Program-made: the position numbers and the translations under genes | The notes under the pieces: generated by a model | Seen by the model: only the letters and a program-made list of their open reading frames with translations | The model's database searches: none | Told to the model about the DNA's origin: nothing | Part shown: positions 24,111 through 37,700 of the stretch, in pieces | How positions within the stretch are numbered: the first letter of the stretch is position 1 | How the letters are laid out: the number at the start of each line of letters is the position of its first letter | Source of the DNA: Corella eumyota | Taxonomy: Eukaryota; Chordata; Ascidiacea; Phlebobranchia; Corellidae | Length of the DNA stretch: 64,000 nt | Direction of reading: 5' to 3' | NCBI GenBank assembly: GCA_963082875.1 | Contig: OY720097.1 | Location: 16,314,501-16,378,500 of the forward strand

Positions 24111-24504
24111 ATTCTAAGGCACGTTACAACAAAATTTATAATAAAATAAACAAGGTTTGTAACAAAAAATTACCACGAAATCAACTAAAAAACTTTTACC
24201 TCTCGACACCGTACAGAATCTAGTAACATGGCAGTGTAATTTTTAAACCAATGACTTATCAAGAACCAAAGTTTGATTTTAAAAATATAAATGCAACACA
24301 AAAAGAAAAATTATTCAATGCAACTCGATATCTAAAATATTTGATTGGTTTTTATGGGAACGGTAGGACAGCAAAAACAAAATAAATATAAAACTCCTAA
24401 GATAATATTGAACAAAAAATTGGATCAGCAATATAACACTTTTGATCGGTAATGGGCAAGAAGTACGCACAGTGCTAATAGCAGGCCACAGTTTCCCGGC
24501 TCGT

Positions 24505-27500
24505 TTAAGACGCGAGGCGTAAACCGGTCGACCAATCCAACCCGTTAGTGGGCGCAGTGAGTACGGGTTGGAGAAGTTGTTGTTGGCCGGGTACGAGACC
24601 GGGAAAAGTCGGAATGCCTGCGGGAAATGAAGCGCCTTGTTGCAGCGTGTGTACCGACGGTCCGCCGAGGTAAACTACCTCTCTGGCTTGTAAAAGACCT
24701 GCATCTGACATCATAAACGATGCTTGTTTAATCTGCGACGAGGCAGCGGGGGCAGGGGCCAAGTAATGACCGGTTAAACCGGGATGTGTTAAGGCTTGTA
24801 AGTCAGTTAGTGCACCGGATATAGTGGTAGGTGAACTGGTTTGAGATGCTTGGAATAATGAAGGGATTTGAAGCGATTTAAATGGAAGACCCTGTAAAAT
24901 AAACAAAAACTGTCAAAAAAAAACAAATTAAATAACAGTCTCTCTAAATCACATCCTAATTTTTTTTAAAATGTAGCCTTCAATATTAGATGTACAATTT
25001 CATAATCAAAGATTTAAACAAAACGTATTAACCGTACCAAAGTTGCAGGAGATCGTAAGATACTGGGCTGAGTTCGGTCGTATGGTGACCATCTTGGTTT
25101 GGGAGGTTTGCCTTCCAGCATATTTTTATGTCTTAAACTCGATAAATGCTAAAACAAAACATTGAATTAGGCAAACTGTCATTTTAATAAAAGTTTTATT
25201 TTAGTATCCAAAAACTAAAACATCAAATTAGTTAAAATTGCTTGTTTATGTTAAAATTTGAATCAAAACAACATAGTGCATTGGCTTTAAAACAGCGAAA
25301 TATTTAGAGCAATAATTAAATACCTGAGAGAGTTGAATGTCAGAGTTCAAGGTAACCTTGCATACGTTACAACGATATTGTTCCTATAATATAAACAACA
25401 ATGTAATTAGTAATAGCAATTAATTTAGTACGGACGATTCAACTGCATGATGTTATTGTCGTAAATATGTCATTACTCTGATTAATGGTATGTTGTGATT
25501 TTATAAATTTTTTAATTTGGTAAATAGATTAGTAACAATTTAATGGAAAATTTTATCAAAAACAAATGACGTAAATGTATATAATATTTTGTGTTATTTT
25601 TTTTGACTCCTTTTTTGAATATATTGGATTTAAAATCTAGAAAAAAAACTTCGTAGTATTTGACTTGGATTACTTACTGCTTTAACTTTTGGCTTTTCTT
25701 CCTTTACTGGCTTGGGCGGAGTCGGAATTCCTTGTAAAGTGTTTTTGTGTCGCAAACTGTTGACGTGTTGCTTCATTTGGTTTTCCGAATTCACGTAAAT
25801 ATCGCAAGTAGTACAGTGTAGGGACTCTTTTAAAACTATAAAAATAAAAGAAACGATAAGTCTGTAATACCAGTAAACAACTAGGTTGAAATTGGTAGGC
25901 AGAATCGTTTTGTGGTTAAAATTTGTTCATTGGATCGCGAAGTTCAAGCATCAGTAACATAAGATTATAAATAATTCGCTATGAATTGAGGGTTATTGGA
26001 GCCTGATAATGTATATTAAGTATACGGAAATCTTGAAAACATACATCAAAGCCTTTGATTTGAAACCAGTGGTTTTAAGGATTTGGTAAGAAAAAAATTG
26101 TCGTTGACCAATTTACTTTTGTAACAATAAGAACATTTGTTGAAATGTTAGAATTTGCTTGTAAAACAAAATTTAGAGATATGTTTGTTTTAGATGTTGT
26201 TTCTTATTTTTTTTAAAAGCGTTTGTAGGTTTCAATTGATTAAATTGCAAGTTTTTTTATTGGTCTGGTATGTGTTAAACTACATTTATGCAATGCCATT
26301 TTACATATTATCTTCTGTAAATTAAACTAGTTTAAATTAAATCTATGACTGGAAAAATTGTAGGAGATATTCAAAAATTTTATAACGAAACTAACTTACC
26401 TCTACCAGGAGGTCTATCCATTTTGGTAATATAACCTGGCAAAGGATCAGGTAGATAAACCTCTCTAGGCGGAGTATCAAGATTTTTTGACGAATCGCTG
26501 CCGTCCGTTTTAGTCGAAGAATCGCCAGACCCATTGGACATTGTTTCGTCCAAGTCGTTGTTAGACAAGGGCGAGTGTTGCTCTGTTAAACATTGATCTG
26601 GCAGAGATAGTTCGTCAGCTAACGTTGCAAGCTCATTGTTTGCAGCAGTAATGGTCTGAAATAAAATATTCATAATGCACATTATGATCTAAATGTGTGA
26701 TAGGCTATTTCGATCGTCCCTTAACACCTTGCAGCATATGTTTCCTTTCTTTTAAGCGAATATAAACAATCCAGTTTCGTGCATATTTCGAGTATGTTAT
26801 AGCACATATGTTTGCTTAAGGAGTGTGTTTATGGTTTTTATTTTATTGAAAAGCTTTTTAACTCTTGGGAACAATAAACTTCATGACCTTTTAACGGCCT
26901 TAAACTTTATATTGGTTAGTGTTTTATATCACAAACTTTTTTAATATTGAACGGTTTAACAGCACATTTACAACAACATAAATCTTAAGAAGGAAGTTAA
27001 TTTGTTTTAAAATATAAAACGCAATGCAACAATGCTTTAAAACGAAGTGTGTGGTTTTACCTTATTCTGGTCGTAATTATCCACATCCGCTTCATTGCCT
27101 GATGGCCTTGATTGAATTAGCGACGTAAATCCAGCTTCCTGAGGGACTTGCACCGTGTGAACCGCTGATAAATTGACAGTTGACACCAAGTCGTTGCTGT
27201 TGGTAACTGACGGTTGGTTACCGGTCGTAACCAGTTGATCGCATGATGATATGTTTATTGAGCCAGCCTCTGTGGCATTGTCTATTTTGGAAGTTTCTAA
27301 CGAGCGGCTTGGAGCGGTAATAACGTCCTTAGCTAAGCCCAAATTGTCGGTTTGACTACTGGGACGTGATTTCGCATATGGGTTAAATCGTGCTGGTGCT
27401 ACCGCGGACGTCATGTAATTTGGGCCGATCTCCAAACCTCCAATTTCCTTGTTGTTTACCAAGATTGAGTTTGCAATTTGGGATCGTTCAATTGACAATA

Positions 27501-30500
27501 CATTGTTCTGTGCTGGAGTGGAATGCGAGATTACGTGACCATGATGCGACTGCAAGGCAGCTGATTTTTCTAAAACAAAGCATACACAGTTGTTAAATCT
27601 TAGCATTTTTAAACTTTAAAAAATCGTAGAGAAAAAATCAAACTAGAGTTGGGTAATGATTTAGTGAATAAAACTCGAAATATTTCGTTATCTTATTTAT
27701 ACAAAAGATAACTATTTGAAGCCAGACATTGAAATTCTTTCAATGATTTTAAAGTCAATAATTTACGACGAATCAAACAGATAAATCTTACCTTGGCCGA
27801 CTCTGTGTTCAAGCATTGCACGAGAGTGTTTTTTGCTCTTGTAATGATTATCTGATTGCACCTACAGTCGTACAAGTACGACAGTAACAGAAAACAAGAA
27901 AAATAACAAATTGTTATTGTTTCTATATGCCAAAGAAATTTGTGAAATAACTATAATTACAATTGTTACATTTAATAAAGCCAGGTGCTAATTAAATTAA
28001 GTTTACACCTGTATTTGAATATACAACATAAACATGTAAGCTTTAGTTTAGTTGTAAAGTTTTAGCTTATTAAATTTTTTATTAAATGGCAAAAATTGTT
28101 TTCAATTTTATAAAAGTATGTTATGTATACTTGAACATATGTTATAGTATATTCAAATTTATTCAAAGCAAAGTTATTACTACTGATTTAAATACAAAAT
28201 TATTTGCATGCAAGTATGGCAATTTATCACACCAAAATTATACATTTGATTGAAAAAAAAGTAAAATATCGTAAGATAAATTATTTTTGTTTCAAAATGT
28301 TACAAAGATAAAAGAGGTAGAAAATTTAGGCTATAAAAAATAAAGAAATATAAACCAGTAACTAATACGATTAACCTATAGCTTCTTACGGCAAGTTTTT
28401 TTTTTAATTTAAGTTTCTTTCGAAGTGTTTTTACTTTAAATTTTCTCTCAAATCGAATCTTTACTAATCAAATCGTTTTCTCATATTCGCAGAAAGGGCA
28501 CGTGATAAAAGCTAATAACTTGACGGTAATCAAATAAAAGTTGGCAGAGGTCTATTTATTTTACGAGAAATAGTCTTAAACAACTTCTCAGTCTCAGCAT
28601 TCTGTTTACTTTGTACCCAATAATACAAATATCGGTTTAGACTGACAATAAAGTTCATACACTACAGCGGTAATATTATTTCGCCTGACAAAAGAGGTTT
28701 GTTAATTGAACTACAGCTGTAAAATACACTTGTTTGTATTATTAAAAATATACACACACCAAACTTTACGCTTTCCAATTTTTAATCATATAATATATAT
28801 TGCTATCTAATCCAATTTACTCGACAAGCTTTGCTTAATAACTAAATATTGATTTCGGTTAAACCTGAAAAACTATATCTACTCTTTCTGAAATAAACAG
28901 AATCTTTAATTAGCCGTAGGGTTTCGTTGGTGTATACTATACAAAACTTGCCCTATACCAATAATCCGTGTATAAGTTTAACATATCGACGTTAGAACAT
29001 ATTTTCGGTTAATTAACTCTTCGAATTATAACCTTACCTAACAGGGTATTATCTAAAGCCTAAACGTAGGCAAAGTTCAACTAGAATTTCTTATGTAACT
29101 ATAAAGAATATGCTTGTTACAGTTTTCTAGATGATTTTTCTTTTTACTTGGTCGCCTCGTTTCGCGTAAAACGCGAGAGCACAATAGCGAATTAACATGT
29201 AATAAATAAAGATTCTCTTGTTGGGTTCTGTTTTCGCAACACCCTTACACTATACAACCGGAGATACTTGCTAATAGCCTAATACATACTCGTCATATAT
29301 ACCTAACTACCTCCGTATGGAGCTGTAAAATGTGTAACCCGCCGAGCTGACAGACTGCTATTTTTATTGTTAACTGGGTTTTGAAATGTAAAGCATTCTA
29401 ACCGCGGATTATCTTAAAGGGGTACGACCAGAGTGGTAGGAATTTTAAACGCTTTAAATTTGAATGACTATGGGGCTCAACTTTAAATGCGAAGTTTATC
29501 TTTTATTCTTGATTTAGCTTTCCTATTAAGTCTAGAATCGTGGAATGTTTACTCAAAATGTAAATACCTAAATATCGCATATTTTTATCCTTAAAAATTC
29601 GACTTTAAGTAATAAGGTAAAAACGCGTTAACATAATGATTTATTGCATATTATTTACTTAAAACATTTACCGGGCACTTAATTGTTAAAACAAAAATAG
29701 ACCTCTTACGACCCCGGGCTTCACCCTAAAATTTTATTCGATGTTTTCACGTATTTTGTTTCGCGTTTTAAAACTGTCAAAGCAAGAATATTTTCTTAGT
29801 GCATTCTTGCGGTGGAGCCAGGCAACCAGCGTTGCAAAACTTGGCCGGGGAGTTGACATTAAGTTTATAGGTAAACACTGACTTGTGTGGTTTTAGTTTA
29901 CGAATTTACATATTTATCTGACACCTCCGCGGCCTTTAATTAAAATTTTTTCTATTACTTTATTTCTATATTAAAAAATATATTTCTATTTTTTATATGT
30001 TTGAAAATTAATACCAAATCTAACTATATGCCTACTGTTAGCTTTTAGCCTAATTAAGGAATTTCCGTTCTATGCTAAGCTATCGGAACAAGCTCATTAA
30101 TTTAAAGTTATATGAGTGACGTCATCTTATATTTTTGTTAGTAAACAACCTAACAAGTTTAACTTTTAATTTTTTTTTTATAAAATTGAACCTCCAAAGC
30201 CGTTATAACAACTTTGGAGGGCACATTTTTATATATTTCTAAATTTAAACCTTGACGACAAGCAGCATAGGTTAATCGTATCGAGAGATTTAAAAGCGAA
30301 ATACACGATATTTTGGGTTCTATAAGAAGGGAGAAAAAGTAGAAAAATTGCTTTATCTTTTGATCAAAGCTTACCTGGGTTAGAAGAGTGATGTTGCACA
30401 CGTCACAGCTTTGCGGAACTGTCTGATTTCTTTTCTTGTTTAAGATATGAATCGCCTCTTGAAACACGGCCTTTTCGACGGGGCCCAACTGCCAAAAAAC

Positions 30501-33500
30501 ACAACAAAAATGTCAGTTATTTTGCACCTCCATCAGTTCAGACCGATGAATCACGTGACTCATGACGTTAACGACTCAACAGACACCACGAGCAGTCGTA
30601 GTAAAAAAATATTCTCGCTAAACGATTTTCGAATCGTCAAAATATTCACTTAAGTTAAGCGCGCTGGCTGAAGGTATTTACCGCTTGAGTAAATGAGGGA
30701 ATTTTAATTCTCGAAACATTGGACGAAACACCAAGTTAATCAACACAACGGATATACACTTGACTGCACGGCAAAGCGCTCACAAAAAAACAATTTTCCT
30801 AATTATCAACAAACAACTTCTTTGCGAATGAAAGAAGGCTTGTGTTAAACGTTAAACTAACTTTTAATTGCGAGTATCAAAAAATTAGAATTTTTTATTT
30901 TTATGTCTTAACCAATTAAATAATATTTTTAGATTTATTAAATGAAATAATTAATTACTTTTAATTTTAAGATGATAATTTTCTATGATTTATTAATATT
31001 TATTACCTGATGATTAAAAAACTTTGTTTTAAATTTCTTAAATAAACTTTTAGACCAATAACCACTACACTATTTTGTTTTCAAGTTCAAATTTAGATCT
31101 GTTATTTTTACGATGCTTCCGTGCTTGCTTGTCACTTATAAACTGTCTGAAGACTCAAGATTTACGACAGAATTACAAGCGATAAAAACGAGAACGACAA
31201 AAAAAGGAAAAAATCGAGAGAGGGTATGTAAAACTTACAAAATAACAATACAGTTAGGTTGGTTATCTCAAACCCAAATCTTAGTTGATTTTTAGATAAA
31301 AAAATGTCATTAGCTTATAAATAAACATGGTCTGCGTTTAATCAAAAAAAAATAATTCTTTTTGACCTAAAAAAAATTTAAAAATCGAACGATTGAATTT
31401 TTATTTTTTACGGTGTGTTGTTATTAACAATGAAAAAAAAATAACAAGATTTAGATTGTAAATTAAAATAAATAAATTATTTAAATATTAATGGCCATTA
31501 AATACGTCTTTACAATGGTTCTATAAATATATTAAATGTTTTACGATGCGACCATGAATAAAAATAGTTTTTTATATAAATTTTAAATATTCATACGCCT
31601 ATCACTTAAAAGCACTTAGTCTATTTTGTTAATATAGAAATAAATGTACGTCAATTAATAAAAATATAATACTTTAAACCTCATACCTTTTTAGTAAAGA
31701 ATTAAATGCCAGTAAATAAATTTTTAAAAAAATATTTATTAAAGTGTATTACTTAAAATTTAGTCATTTTATTTTCTCTAATTACTTTAGACATATTTCT
31801 TGCGAGGCGTCGTTTATTATTCCCTTTTTTGCACCGTAAAGTCCGACAGGGTCATCAATTATGATTAAATTTGATTTCTTTCATGAACTCTGATCTTTAA
31901 CAGCATTTAAGTAAGGCAGCGAAAAAAATATAGTTTAAATTGACTATTTGATTTAAAAGACGACTTGTCAAAAAAAACAAGTTAAAAAATTTGATTCGCG
32001 TGTTTTTAGGATTAAATCTTGTCAGTTTACTTTAGTCAACTACAATGTTAATTTAAATAGTAAACTAAGCATAAATGTTTTGAAATCTCGGCGGGTTAGT
32101 TTATTGCAATATGGTTAACAATAAACTGCTTGGCAATTAGCCCATGTCTTCCTTTATATTAACTGTCGTACGCGGACTTAAACCGTGTTGTCTTTTGTTC
32201 GTTGTTTTAATCAGCGTTTGTGTTTATAAAATTCCCTTGGCGCTAAACAGGCCAAATTCAATTAAACAGAAGGCGACCTCAATTAAGCGAAAAGCGAAAG
32301 TTTCCCCGAAAAAAAAATCGTTGAAATTTTTTTCGCAAACTTTTTCGCAAAAAAAAAAAGTGCTTAATAAAAAAATAACTAAATTTTATCTGACAATAAG
32401 AGATCATCAATAACTTTAACTATGTTTGGTCAACGTTTACTTAATAATCAGGTAAACAAATTAATGTTTATTTCAATATTTACCTTTCCGGTCGAATCTT
32501 CGCCGTTTAGCGCAAACTTCTCCTTTTCTATTGAAGTCGTTCTTGATATGATTGTCCTAGAAGCCTGAGAGTTGTCCAGCGCGCTTTGGTTAATAAAACT
32601 TTGAGCTGTGGTTTTTGAAAACATATTTTCAGACGCTGCAGAAAAAAATTAAAAAAAATTTGTTACCGAGTTTGCAAAATAGTTTGATGCGCTGTTTAAA
32701 CTGGTACCTAACGCTACGACTTTTAAGCCGATTAACTAGTCGCGTGTTTCATAATTTCTTTGTGCGCTATGTAAGAATGTTTAATTCTACATAACATATA
32801 AGTCTATGCGAACTTTGAATAAATAACAATAAACAAACATAATTTAATAGAAGCCGGCTAATATTCAACGAGGCACTCTTTGTATAAACTCACTCACATG
32901 CCATGTGTTAAAAGCTAATTGGATTTTAATTTTCAAGTTTATTAATTTACCCTTGTCTATTAATATTCTGCAAACGTGGCAGTGCAATTGATCTAAATTT
33001 AGAGTACCACATATACATACAAATGAAATGAATAATAAAATTTATTTATGGACTTAATCCCAGCGTAATGACTCATTTTAAAGTCCATACCACTTTTTTA
33101 TTACATTTAAGTTTACTATGGTAATACAAAGTTGTGTTTAAGAAAAAAAACTTCGATGATTTTTCATTATAACAATAATACGCATTTTCCTGTGGGAATT
33201 TGCATTTAACGAACTTTGTCTTAAAACTTTGACGTAATTTATTAAAACTGTTTCGGATCGTTGAATTTTCTTCGGATAAAATTAAGTTTTTCTAAAGTCT
33301 GGCATCATCGGCGATCGATACCCAAAATTGACTGCTTAAAAAGCAAAGTAGATTTCTTATAGCTTTATCGACTGTTTTTTTTTTTATAATGGACGATTCG
33401 AATTAATCGGCCTGACAGCAAATCGCTAACCCAAGATGAAAAATCGATGTGAAGTACTCGTTTCAAGTGTTTTGCGTTCGATATTAACTCGTATAGTTGA

Positions 33501-34794
33501 TCGCTTTGTGCTGCTTAACATGTTCCAATATAACAATTATCGTAATTAAAAAAAATGCTTTCTATGTTAAGCTTTAAAATTTAAACTCTAAACTGTATGA
33601 ATCACTAAATCTATTTTTAACCTTATTTGTTATTAACAAAACTGGCAAGTTTTTATATTATTTGAACGCCATTACTGCATCTAACATTTAAAATAGCAAA
33701 ATTTCTTCACTAAAATCCTTTTATTAATAACAGATCAATATTTTAACCTGCTCTATAACGGAATCATGTACATTCCGTCTAATTAAAACAAAAAATATGA
33801 ACGAGCAAATTCACCCCACGTGGTGTGAATTTCTAATGCGGCAAATGAACTTTTCTACCCTTAAATAAGTAATGAGACGGGAGGTACTTTGCCGATATTA
33901 GTTTTCGTTTAAAAAACAAACATTAGCCCACTAAGTGAAAGTGCTCGATATTAAGCCTCATACATTTGTCGATTTTAAATTTATCGACTGCTGTCCCGCA
34001 GGACTAAAAATACTTCCTCTAAAAACAATAAAACGAAAGCCCAGATTTTAAATTGATGTTTTAATCCTAGTTAAAGTAAACTTAAACTAAACGAAAGCGA
34101 AATATGATTTATTTTTAAAAAAACAAAGAGTATTTTTAAGACATTTATTGATTTTATAAATTTTAACTCACTTTAAAAATATTTCTGGATTGCGTAAATT
34201 ATAATAATTATCCAAAATTTTATCATTTCGAACTTTAATTTGCCGTTTTAATTATTACCCTTTTATACCACGCATTTGTTAAATCACGAATAAAAAATGT
34301 AAGTACTTACACGAAGTTGATTGAAGTTGTAAGGCTGGGGGCTCGCTTCTTGAAAACGTGAACATTTTATTTGTTTCTATTTGTTGTTTGTCTTCAAGGA
34401 TTTGTTGTTGAAAATGTTGTTGTACATGGTTAGCGTATAGCGGTTGATTCTGCATTAGTTCTATTGGCTGCATAAGCCCGTTCTGTTGTCCTAGTTGTTG
34501 AGAAATAAGTCGGTTACTATGCATTTGGCCCATCAGGATCTGTTCGCTTTGTTGGCCTTGCATATACGCCTGTGTACCAACACCGGGGATTTCCCCAGAC
34601 AGAAGCTTTAATTGAAGAGGTTGTTGGTTAGGTTGCATAGGTAAATTGAGCATCATTTGATTCGCCTGTGTCATGCAATATACCAGTTCACCGCTTGGGC
34701 CTATCATAGGCACCATGGACATCTGCGGTTGGTGCTCCACCACGCCCTGTTGCGGTGGGTTTGACGGCAAGACTTGTGGATGCGACGAAAACAT
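24505..34794 (-). CDS. ZNF385-like protein with three U1/matrin-type zinc fingers (10 exons, 766 aa)
   Basis: ZNF385-family proteins are nuclear zinc-finger proteins with RNA-type (U1-like) fingers. Exons on the minus strand: 34794-34311, 32635-32484, 30488-30375, 27861-27792, 27569-27061, 26655-26400, 25835-25678, 25383-25324, 25148-25038, 24891-24505; total 2301 nt with all phases consistent. Residues 1-161 are Gln/Met-rich. Finger 1 is C240-x2-C243-x12-H256-x5-H262, finger 2 C536-x2-C539-x12-H552-x5-H558, and finger 3 C586-x2-C589-x12-H602-x5-H608. Fingers 1 and 3 are each cut by an intron directly before the histidine half. After finger 3 comes GKPPKPRWSPYDR, very like the GKPxKPKYSPYNK stretch I recall from vertebrate ZNF385B/D, and then a hydrophobic Pro/Ala/Leu-rich C-terminus also typical of the family. 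The Gln-rich N-terminus may be lineage-specific. Introns of 1.7-2.5 kb separate the first exons. Which vertebrate paralogue is closest cannot be decided by eye. Confidence 0.86.
30191..30220. repeat. Near-palindromic hairpin in a ZNF385-like intron
   Basis: CCTCCAAAG (30191-30199) and CTTTGGAGG (30212-30220) are perfect inverted 9 bp arms around 12 nt whose core is itself the palindrome GTTATAAC. It lies in the intron after the finger 1 cysteine exon, about 155 bp past the donor. Function unknown. Confidence 0.6.
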
Positions 34795-37700
34795 TTTTAA
34801 TTTAAATTTTTGTTAATCTGTTAAAACATTTTCAGATATAAGTTAGAATTAGTAAAAATTAAATGGGGATATATCGGTGTAAAGTAAACAATTAGTTTTT
34901 ACAGCGTAATGCGACAAATTGGCCCCGAGCGACAATTAATCTACGACCTACACCATTATTGTGTAATTAACATCACTTATACGTATTTTAACTGCGAAAA
35001 ACAAGGTGACGCAATGGCTCTAAACCTTTGAATTAGTGTGACTAATACGGCAAATTTTGTTATTTCTGCAAGCTCATGTTTCATTGTAGTTATTACTATA
35101 AATATCCAATAAAATTCAATTCCTCGAAATCGTAAAATTTTAAACTTAAATACCTCAACACTGCGTGAGATATATCGCATACACTCGGCTAAAAATAAGC
35201 ATTTTAACATTTAAATTTAGATCACCTTCTTTAATAAAATATAAATTGTTATAATGCTCTTTATTGCCATCTAGAAAATGGCAGTTATATTCTACTAAAA
35301 ACTTAGAATAAAAACTTAGAATTTTAGTAGCACCTAAACCTTTTTAAGTCTAAATTATCTATTTTTTTAAACTGATTGACACTAATTTAAATTTTTTAAC
35401 TGTTATTTACCTCACTAGCTTTAGTTTAAAGTTGCTGTAACTTTTTACCATCGCTTTATACTAAATTCACAATAACAAAAATCAAAATGTTTTTCTTCGG
35501 TTACGTTCATCCGTTTTCTCACCGACTTGCTATATTTGAGCAAGCCAATGAATTTCTTTTACGATTTAATTTATAAGACAATCACTTTCAAAAGTGTGCG
35601 GGTTGTTTTATATATCGCGTATCTGTGATATTTACTCTTAGCAGGATATATCTACGACATGTCGTCAAATTGCTAGACTTATTTTACGATTGAAAGCAAA
35701 TTCACATAGGCAACATCCTATAGAAAACTATACGATCTTTAAATTTGTCAAATTCTATTTGCTTTATAAAGGTAGGTAACATTTATGGGCACTATTGACG
35801 TTAATACGTTAACAGTAAACCTATTAATGTCAACTAACCAGCAGTGCACTGTCCGCCTTGGTATTATTATTTTTTAAATATGGTCGTTTCGTTGAAACTT
35901 GATTATTTGTATCTCTTGTTTGAAGAGGCACTTTTTACGCCCCCATTTCAAAATCAACCTTTTTATATTTTAAATTTCGCGTCATACTTTAAAAGTAGGT
36001 GTCCAAATGTACCCTTTAATGTATTGTTTTTAATAAACAATAGAGGATAAAGGCCCTTCCACCGTGAATCGTCGTTAAAGAGTTAACCTACCAGTAGACT
36101 CACTTTACGTGGAGAGATTTCTTTCATTTCGGGTTTTTATAGATTTTTTTAAGAGCCCTTATACTTACATGACACTCCAGCAGCCTCCACTTATAATCAA
36201 ACAGATACAAAACGTGGCCCAAACTGAACAACAATTTATAATCCCGGGCGGTACCAACGTATTAATCAGGCATTCTGAGCTTTGTTATTTAGCCACTGAT
36301 ATTGTGTTAGAATCTGATTTTTGACTGAAAATCCTGTGAAACTTGCATAAAAGTTAACCGTACTAAACTTAAAAATAATTTTACTGGTTTTGATTTTATT
36401 TACTGAACCTTCTATTGCAGTTATTAAAGTTTTGGTAATGAAATATCTAATTTACGGAGGATTTAAATATACGTTATTTCTTTAAATGTCGGCTTGTTGG
36501 TAACGATGTCGTAATATAGTCAACACACAAAGGGATACGAAAACTAACACACCTTACCTTTATTTATTGTGCATTGTATAACTTACTATAACTATATACT
36601 TTGCACGACCACGGCCTATTCATAGCGAATTGAAAGTATTGCATTTTTGCGATAAGTTATAATTAGTTTTAGGTTGATCTAGTGAATTTTAAATATGAAA
36701 AATTTAAATCAAAGCCACAAATTATCGACTTTAAAAAAGATTAAGTTTCCTTTGCCTATATAGCCCAAGGGTACGCCATGTTGACAATATAATTTATAAA
36801 AAAAACATTTAAATTTGTTGTTCTTATTGCGTATTAGAAAGTTAAAACAATTTAATTTATATATCTAAACATTTTTTGTCTTGCTTTTATATATGGAGTA
36901 AAGGTACAGTGTTGCCTTTATATATAAATTTATCTTTGTAAAATCTGAGATCCAAAACTAAGATAACCTATCTACTATTTATAGTCCATCAAACCTATTT
37001 ATAACATCTGTGTAGCCCTGCCCATTTATGCTAATTTTTAATTTTATTTTACCTATTTTCATACAAACGTCTTAAATCTTTATTTTGTGCGATTTTTTGT
37101 TATCTGTTTTCCATATGTTTTCTACTAATGGCTGTTACATTATACAGAATGACAATACACGTATAACTAAACGCTGTTCTAAAGTGCACATAGTATAATG
37201 TAGCTAACAAACTGCTCTGATCATTTATCAAGTGCACGCAGGAAATGGGCTCGCTCTTCATTACGTTGTATAGCTTTAATGCGTTCGTTCGTTCGTTTTT
37301 AATTGCCAGTAATGCAGTATACATTACGACTGGCCGGCAAATAACATAATGCACTTTTTTGCTCTCGGGCGTGTTGCGACGGTAACAAACTTGTCCTGTT
37401 TACAGACATTAACGTAAACAACACTGCAGCTTCTTGATCGGATTACCTGGAAACAAACACGTTTTTCATGTATCCACGGACTAAGTAGCTTTATACGTTA
37501 TTTGGCGAAAATATGCGGTTTAATACGTTTTTTTATAAGAAGGTTAATGACCTACTTTTAGGTTATTCGTAAACTTTTACTACGTACTTTACACAAAACC
37601 TGTTGAATTAACAAACCTCTTAAAAAAATTAGTTTAACTAGATGTTTTTTTCGTGAAATCATAACTTATTTTAATCACGAAAACAACAATAACGTTGCCT

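Noticed and set aside
36109-36324. 71 aa plus-strand ORF
   Set aside because: No recognisable motif, no matching splice partner and no Kozak-like or promoter context.
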